NCBI GenBank assembly: GCA_028103285.1
Contig: JAOHNF010000020.1
Location: 1-7,886 of the forward strand
Direction of reading: 5' to 3'
Length of the DNA stretch: 7,886 nucleotides
Source of the DNA: Candidatus Pelagibacter sp.
GTDB taxonomy: Bacteria > Pseudomonadota > Alphaproteobacteria > Pelagibacterales > Pelagibacteraceae
Position 1 is the first letter of the stretch, and every line of letters starts with the position of its first letter. The notes beneath the pieces were generated by a model. That model saw nothing but the letters and a program-made list of their open reading frames with translations, made no database searches and was not told the DNA's origin. The position numbers and the translations under genes are program-made. Below are positions 7,035 to 7,886 of this stretch, in pieces.

Positions 7035-7787
7035 TTAAATTAAAGAGATTACAGATATACATCTTCCATAATCATTTTGCTTCAATTTACATGACCTTCT
7101 AAAGCTAAAAAAATTATTTTTATCTCTAAAAGTATCATGATTTACATGGTCTATTTTAACCCCTAGCTCAGTAAGCTTATCTGCTACAAATTTTCTTAGA
7201 TCAAATAATTTTTTATTTTTATTTTTATTATAAAAATAATTTCTATTTTTTTTAGATTTCTTTAAAAATTTTTTATAAAAAATTGGATCTACCTCATAGC
7301 TATTTTTGCCTATGCAAGGCCCAATGGATGCAAAAATTTTATTTTCAGAATTAAGTTTTTTAATTTTATCTACTGTATTTTTTATTATTCCAGAAAAAGC
7401 TCCCCTCCATCCTGCATGAATGCAGCCAACCACTCCATTTTTAAAATCATAAATAACAATAGGCACACAATCTGCTGTCACTACACCGATTGCCAATCCT
7501 TTTACCTCAGTAATCATAGCATCGGCATTAATTTTTTTTTTATAATTATTTTTGTTAATTTTGATCACTCTATTGCTATGAGTTTGATTCATTAAAATAA
7601 GTTTGTTTTTTTTTATAAATAATTTTTGTGACACATAGTTAAGATTTTTTATAATATTTATTTTATTATCTTTTGAACCCCTTCCGCAGTTTAAGCTTTT
7701 ATAAATACCTTTTGAAAAACCACCTTTTCTTGAAAAAAAGCAATGTTTTATACTTTTAAATTTATTAAATTTTTTAGAGTAAAACAT
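7035..7787 (-). CDS. pgeF: Peptidoglycan editing factor / purine nucleoside phosphorylase, YfiH (laccase-domain) family
   Basis: Formerly called multicopper polyphenol oxidase. Characterised members are Zn-dependent purine nucleoside phosphorylases with adenosine deaminase activity, and E. coli PgeF corrects peptidoglycan precursors. 250 residues, full family length. The predicted metal and catalytic triad is His70 (MNQTHSN), Cys107 (TADCVPI) and His124 (GCIHAGWRG). Also typical are FSRKGGFSKGIYKSLNCG (18-35), ASIGPCIG (153-160) and YEVDP (164-168). The protein is unusually rich in Lys and Asn. The segment 172-195 is mostly K, N, S, F and Y, and its DNA holds a 21-bp inverted repeat at 7219-7239. 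The ATG at 7785-7787 overlaps the upstream gene's stop as TAATG, supporting this start. Which activity dominates here cannot be told from sequence. Confidence 0.93.
   Translation of the reverse strand: MFYSKKFNKFKSIKHCFFSRKGGFSKGIYKSLNCGRGSKDNKINIIKNLNYVSQKLFIKKNKLILMNQTHSNRVIKINKNNYKKKINADAMITEVKGLAIGVVTADCVPIVIYDFKNGVVGCIHAGWRGAFSGIIKNTVDKIKKLNSENKIFASIGPCIGKNSYEVDPIFYKKFLKKSKKNRNYFYNKNKNKKLFDLRKFVADKLTELGVKIDHVNHDTFRDKNNFFSFRRSCKLKQNDYGRCISVISLI
7219..7239. repeat. Perfect A/T inverted repeat inside pgeF
   Basis: TTATTTTTAT (7219-7228) and ATAAAAATAA (7230-7239) are perfect 10-bp inverted arms around one base. The stretch encodes alternating Asn/Lys residues of PgeF (about 184-190). Most likely it is a by-product of AAT/AAA/TAT codon runs, but it could form a weak hairpin in the mRNA. 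Confidence 0.6.
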
Positions 7788-7886
7788 TAATTGAATCCAA
7801 AAAATTTATTTGATTTTGACTTATAGGTCAAAGTTACTTTGAACAATTCTCCCATAAGCTTACTATTTAACAATCGTTTTAATCTT
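7787..7886 (-). CDS. C-terminal end of a probable MidA/NDUFAF7-family SAM-dependent methyltransferase, partial
   Basis: An open frame enters from the right edge and ends in TAA at 7789-7787. 32 residues are visible, including LKRLLNSKLMGELFKVTL near the start. A MG-x-LFK element close to the C-terminus is how MidA-like (DUF185/COG1565) proteins typically end. Family members are class I methyltransferases; the mitochondrial homologue methylates a complex I subunit during assembly. In SAR11-type genomes I recall a methyltransferase of this kind directly before pgeF, which fits. The stop overlaps the pgeF start (TAATG), supporting both genes and translational coupling. The catalytic domain lies outside the window, so the family call rests on a short tail and on neighbourhood. 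Confidence 0.6.
   Translation of the reverse strand, partial: RLKRLLNSKLMGELFKVTLTYKSKSNKFFGFN

Noticed and set aside
1..7886. Search for CRISPR arrays, tRNA/rRNA genes, transposases, phage genes, toxin-antitoxin pairs or defence systems
   Set aside because: None seen; the window is filled by recognisable core genes and its gaps are under 90 bp.

Overview
The window is a compact, AT-rich (by eye roughly 30% G+C), almost fully coding stretch of core housekeeping genes. The proteins are of alphaproteobacterial type: a cytochrome bc1 operon in the order Rieske - cytochrome b - cytochrome c1, O2-dependent HemF, and an L25/CTC-type ribosomal protein. Small size, very short spacers and Lys/Asn-rich proteins suggest a streamlined marine alphaproteobacterium of the SAR11 / Pelagibacterales type. 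The lineage is inferred from composition, protein style and remembered gene order, not from a database search.

Layout. Positions 1-1004 (minus strand): trmL, then hemF (cut by the window's left edge), joined by a TAATG stop/start overlap. Positions 1005-1093: an 89-bp divergent intergenic region with a possible petA promoter and a 9-bp-arm inverted repeat. Positions 1094-3656 (plus strand): petA-petB-petC, encoding the three catalytic subunits of respiratory complex III. Positions 3633-7886 (minus strand), in transcription order: the tail of a MidA-like methyltransferase gene (cut by the right edge), pgeF, prs, rplY, pth, ychF. petC and ychF converge and overlap by 24 bp. A candidate intrinsic terminator for the minus-strand cluster lies inside that overlap.

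How the genes fit together. petABC makes the quinol:cytochrome c oxidoreductase. hemF supplies heme precursor, and the MidA-like protein belongs to a family linked to respiratory complex assembly. rplY, pth, ychF and trmL all serve translation (ribosome, peptidyl-tRNA recycling, ribosome-associated ATPase, tRNA wobble methylation). prs and pgeF belong to nucleotide synthesis and purine salvage.

I see no tRNA, rRNA, CRISPR array, mobile element or phage gene, and no stretch over 90 bp without a gene. I found no convincing undescribed system. The points worth a second look are small-scale: the overlapping convergent 3' ends with an embedded hairpin, the dyad in the divergent promoter region, translational-coupling junctions, apparent scarcity of Shine-Dalgarno sequences, and an L25 with a long low-complexity tail.
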